A DNA stretch of 7,135 nucleotides from JBNJGT01 sp964473285 (lineage in GTDB: Archaea; Nanobdellota; Nanobdellia; Woesearchaeales; JACJVW01), in NCBI GenBank assembly GCA_964473285.1, contig CAYYOI010000064.1, positions 1 to 7,135 of the forward strand. Reading direction: 5' to 3'. Of this stretch, positions 4,892-7,135 are shown piece after piece. The notes beneath the pieces are model-generated. The model was not told the origin of the DNA. It was given only the letters and a program-made list of their open reading frames with translations, and searched no databases. Position numbers and translations under genes: made by a program. Position 1 is the stretch's first letter. Every line of letters begins with the position of its first letter.

Positions 4892-5137
4892 ATAGATTCA
4901 CCTGAAGAACCAGATGAACCTACTGATGAATCAGGGGGGGCAGATTCACCTGAAGAAGTTACAAATGAGCAGGAAGAATCAGAAGATTCAAGTTTAACCA
5001 ATTCAGCTTCTGATAGTCCTCCGGGAATCACTGCCGCAGCTGTTGGCCCATCAGATGAAGTCTCTCTTGGCTGGAAGATAGGCAGTCTTTCCATTATCCT
5101 GCTTTTGGCACTCGTCTTTTATCTTCGCAAAAGATAA
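4892..5137 (+). other. In-frame continuation: acidic stalk, membrane helix and RKR tail
   Basis: After TAA 4889-4891 the same frame stays open for 81 codons to TAA 5135-5137. It encodes an Asp/Glu/Ser/Pro-rich stalk of about 55 residues with a repeated DSPEE unit. A membrane helix follows (WKIGSLSIILLLALVFYL), then the basic cytoplasmic end RKR, the typical stalk-and-anchor end of archaeal surface proteins. The segment has no ATG or GTG codon in frame, its only TTG lies inside the membrane helix, and it has no SD, so it cannot be an independent gene. It only makes sense as the C-terminal part of the 4448 gene. Its intact coding character implies either recent loss of continuity or continued read-through. 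Confidence 0.7.
4894..4957 (+). repeat. Short in-frame direct repeat in the stalk
   Basis: The 16-mer AGATTCACCTGAAGAA occurs at 4894-4909 and again at 4942-4957, 48 nt (16 codons) apart, encoding DSPEE twice. The first copy starts 2 nt after the interrupting TAA. A run of seven G lies just before the second copy (4934-4940). Both features are prone to slippage and length change. Confidence 0.8.
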
Positions 5138-5138
5138 A

Positions 5139-5146
5139 TTTAAATA
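5139..5146 (+). promoter_or_regulatory. TATA box of the kinase-fold gene (leaderless)
   Basis: TTTAAATA ends 22 nt before ATG 5169, the same spacing as at the 1993 gene, and there is no SD before the ATG. It begins 1 nt after the end of the anchor frame at 5137, so the kinase-fold gene has its own promoter separate from the surface cluster. Confidence 0.65.
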
Positions 5147-5168
5147 CTACTACTGAGTCATTACACTT

Positions 5169-6191
5169 ATGAACAAAGATAATGCTGCTGAATTCCTTTT
5201 GGACCTATCCTTTGATCTTGGCGATAATGCCGGTTTTCTGCTTGACTATATCTATAATACTCGTCCTGAGGGTTTTTCAAGGATTGTAAGTAACAGTGCA
5301 TATGGTGTTGGGATCGTGGATGGCTTCACAATAAAACGGGTTGATAAAGAAGCTGTCCCGCAGTTTAAGGCAGATTCTCAGGTAGATTCGCTTAACATAG
5401 CACCTTTGGTCCTTACAGCCTGTCTTGAATCTTATGCATACATAGTCAATGAATTTATTCCTGGACCAACTCTTGCGTCCAAACTTGAGTCATCACCAGA
5501 AGACAGGTATCGACTTCTGAGAAAGAACCTTGATGATCTTGTTGTATGGCAAAAAGATTATCCCTCACTTTCAGAGCAAGACACGCCTGAAGAAGTTCAT
5601 GAGTATTATATGTCTAATTTACGGCAGATAATGCGTGACCCTTCATTCCATGATGCAATCCATGTTTTTGAATCCCTTAAGATCCCTTATGTTGTTCGTA
5701 CACTTGATAATTCGCCGCATAATTCCGGGTTTAAGGCTGACCATGAAGATGTTGATAGGCTTGAAAAGGAATACTTCTATTGGGACATGGCCCGGAAATT
5801 TTCCCATGAGCTTGAGGACTTCTTTGCAATCTATGACTCTTTTGAGGCTCATCAGGAACCCCTGAACCTTGAATGCGATCTTCTTAAGAAATATGCCTCT
5901 GGCCGTGGGCGGGATTTTGAACCTTCAGAAATAATTTTGGTGGGCTTATACAGAAATCTTAGGAAAAATCATCTCATAAGGACCCATTATACTGCATTGA
6001 TTGAATCTGAGCACCAGCAAAATACTCTCACCAAAAAAGAAAAGGATTCTCTTCTCCAGGATTATACCTTGCGGGCAGAACACCATCTTTCCCGGGCTAG
6101 CCATTATGCTGGGTTGGGTGCTCTTTCATCTGAATTTGATCTCTCTTCCAAGAAAAGCTTCTCTTATCTCTCAAATATCTTTAAAGGGTAA
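5169..6191 (+). CDS. Putative kinase-fold (APH-like) protein, 340 aa
   Basis: Soluble protein with a faint but ordered set of protein-kinase-like fold signatures. There is a nucleotide-loop-like stretch, SAYGVGIVDG, at 43-52. Next comes a candidate phosphate-anchoring Lys56 in the following strand (FTIKRV). The hinge YIVNEFIPGPTLASKL (91-106) resembles the EfipG-tL hinge of aminoglycoside and choline kinases. The catalytic-loop form D180-N-S-P-H-N185 fits D-x-x-P-x-N, and a metal-binding strand FYWD206MAR fits the iDWD-A pattern. Loop His is replaced by Arg/Thr (VVRTLDN). Residues 210-340 are helical, as in APH C-lobes, ending in a basic Ser-rich tail. The substrate is unknown and it could be a pseudokinase. 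The gene is leaderless, with a TATA box 22 nt upstream. Its last 11 bp overlap the end of the convergent regulator gene. The family call rests on motif spacing only. Confidence 0.6.
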   Translation: MNKDNAAEFLLDLSFDLGDNAGFLLDYIYNTRPEGFSRIVSNSAYGVGIVDGFTIKRVDKEAVPQFKADSQVDSLNIAPLVLTACLESYAYIVNEFIPGPTLASKLESSPEDRYRLLRKNLDDLVVWQKDYPSLSEQDTPEEVHEYYMSNLRQIMRDPSFHDAIHVFESLKIPYVVRTLDNSPHNSGFKADHEDVDRLEKEYFYWDMARKFSHELEDFFAIYDSFEAHQEPLNLECDLLKKYASGRGRDFEPSEIILVGLYRNLRKNHLIRTHYTALIESEHQQNTLTKKEKDSLLQDYTLRAEHHLSRASHYAGLGALSSEFDLSSKKSFSYLSNIFKG

Positions 6192-7089
6192 GAACAAGAC
6201 TTGGCCCCACAAGGCAGAATATTTTTTGTGCAATTATCTCAAGATGATGCAACATCCTGCACTCCACTTTGTTGTTGCATTTTTCCATGTAGTTCCTCAT
6301 CTCCTGGATAAGCCTTTTCCTCTCGTTTCCAAGCTTTACCACTATTTTCTCATCAAATTGGTAAAATAATTTGTAGAAGTCTTCCATCATCTGGTTTACA
6401 TCAGCATATATCTCTTTGATTTTATTTGAGACTCTAAGGTTTTTTTGTTCCAGGATAAAATCAAACATGTACTTGTACTCATCCGCAAGGTTCTCCATGT
6501 CTTCTATGATATAATACATCGGCCCTACCTTCTGGATTTCTTCTTCCTGCTTGTTGATTGCTCTCCTGCACAAGGTTGTAAGCCTGTTGTTTGTCTCTTC
6601 AAGATATTTTACCTGTTTGAGCCGCTCAAACTCTTTCTTTTCGATGGCACTGAGGCTATCCTTTCCCATTGTCATCTGTACCAGGAATATTCTCTTAAGA
6701 AGATTGTCAAACTCTCCTATATGTGATGCAACACTTCTGATTGTGCAGCTATTTGAGCTTTGGTCAACGATTTCATAACCCACCGTCTCTTTGTTGATAC
6801 TTTTTTGGATACGTTCAATATCTTTTGGGTCTTCCACCAATATTGTTATGAGGTCAACACCTTTCTTGTAGAGTGCATGGATCGTTCTCTCTGTCATGAT
6901 TGAGAAATTTTTCAGTTCAATCTCTCTTTCTTCTAAAACAGTTGCTCTTTCACTTCTTATTGTTAGCTGATAACCTTCAGCCTGGATATCAAGTTCATCT
7001 CCTTTCTTGATCTTATGTTCTTTCACCCATTTCATGGGAAGGGATATGAGATATGTACTGTCTGCAACCTGCATGACTTTTCTTTTCAT
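6181..7089 (-). CDS. AbrB-PhoU domain regulator (phosphate-type)
   Basis: Protein of 302 aa combining an N-terminal SpoVT/AbrB DNA-binding swapped-hairpin domain with PhoU-like helical bundles. Residues 1-46 carry the AbrB pattern (RKVMQVADSTYLISLPMKW, then KKGDELDIQ and QLTIRS). The remainder is long helices. A PhoU metal or partner-binding signature is visible at 193-210 (YIIEDMENLADEYKYMFD), similar to the E-R-I-x-D-x-x-x-N-I helix of PhoU. In other archaea this architecture is annotated as phosphate uptake regulator. DNA target and ligand are unknown, and no pst transporter is in this window. Start ATG 7089 is supported by a TATA box about 21 nt upstream and no SD. It overlaps the convergent kinase-fold gene tail to tail by 11 bp. 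Confidence 0.85.
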   Translation of the reverse strand: MKRKVMQVADSTYLISLPMKWVKEHKIKKGDELDIQAEGYQLTIRSERATVLEEREIELKNFSIMTERTIHALYKKGVDLITILVEDPKDIERIQKSINKETVGYEIVDQSSNSCTIRSVASHIGEFDNLLKRIFLVQMTMGKDSLSAIEKKEFERLKQVKYLEETNNRLTTLCRRAINKQEEEIQKVGPMYYIIEDMENLADEYKYMFDFILEQKNLRVSNKIKEIYADVNQMMEDFYKLFYQFDEKIVVKLGNERKRLIQEMRNYMEKCNNKVECRMLHHLEIIAQKIFCLVGPSLVLTL

Positions 7090-7110
7090 GTTTATTGTAG
7101 AATCTCAATT

Positions 7111-7119
7111 AATATAAAA
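7111..7119 (-). promoter_or_regulatory. TATA box of the AbrB-PhoU gene (leaderless)
   Basis: On the minus strand this reads TTTTATATT and ends 21 nt before ATG 7089. No SD intervenes, so the transcript probably begins at or near the AUG. Confidence 0.65.
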
Positions 7120-7135
7120 AGATATTGATAATTGC

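Noticed and set aside
4888..5094. Minus-strand 68-residue frame opposite the stalk
   Set aside because: A Ser/Gly/Pro-rich shadow of the acidic stalk codons, with no SD or promoter. The plus strand gives a coherent stalk and membrane helix.
3770..5137. A single long reading frame with two in-frame TAA codons (4421 and 4889), as if a polyprotein
   Set aside because: The frames do match, but a good SD and a complete signal peptide follow the first TAA, so 4421 looks like a normal gene end. Frame agreement has a one-in-three chance.
1..7135. CRISPR arrays, insertion sequences, prophage genes or rRNA
   Set aside because: No spaced repeats, transposase, integrase, phage structural genes or rRNA-like sequence were seen.

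Overview
The window looks archaeal. Promoters are TATA boxes ending about 21-22 nt before the start codon of genes that lack a Shine-Dalgarno (SD) site, which indicates leaderless transcripts. Genes inside transcription units instead carry GGTGA or GGAGGGG-type SD sites. Gene content (an AbrB-PhoU regulator, a single Dus enzyme, and small secreted proteins with N-X-S/T sequons and a C-terminal stalk, membrane helix and RKR tail) suggests a DPANN-type lineage, perhaps Woesearchaeota or a relative. The lineage is inferred from gene style only.

Layout. On the minus strand, 144-1993 holds three genes I do not recognise: 278 aa, 86 aa and 225 aa. The last two are tightly coupled. Upstream of them, also on the minus strand, is a tRNA-dihydrouridine synthase (2041-2925). 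An AT-rich divergent promoter region separates it from a plus-strand cell-surface cluster at 3082-5137. The first gene of that cluster is a secreted protein resembling the TasA/camelysin/AbpA class of fibre subunits. A hairpin plus U-tract terminator follows it. The second protein has the same type of N-terminal secretion module, a tandem Cys-containing repeat and a heavily sequon-loaded tail. The third is a Cys-rich exported protein with a thrombospondin-like end. Its frame is cut by a TAA exactly before an intact acidic stalk, membrane helix and basic tail. A leaderless gene for a kinase-fold protein follows (5169-6191). It converges on a minus-strand AbrB-PhoU regulator (6181-7089).

Interpretation. 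The centre of interest is the surface cluster. An abundant fibre-like subunit could be assembled together with a glycosylated accessory subunit and a membrane-anchored, or now truncated, partner. The third gene appears to start at AUU and has one in-frame ochre codon. It is therefore either decaying or deliberately expressed at a low level in secreted and anchored forms. The sequence alone cannot decide which.
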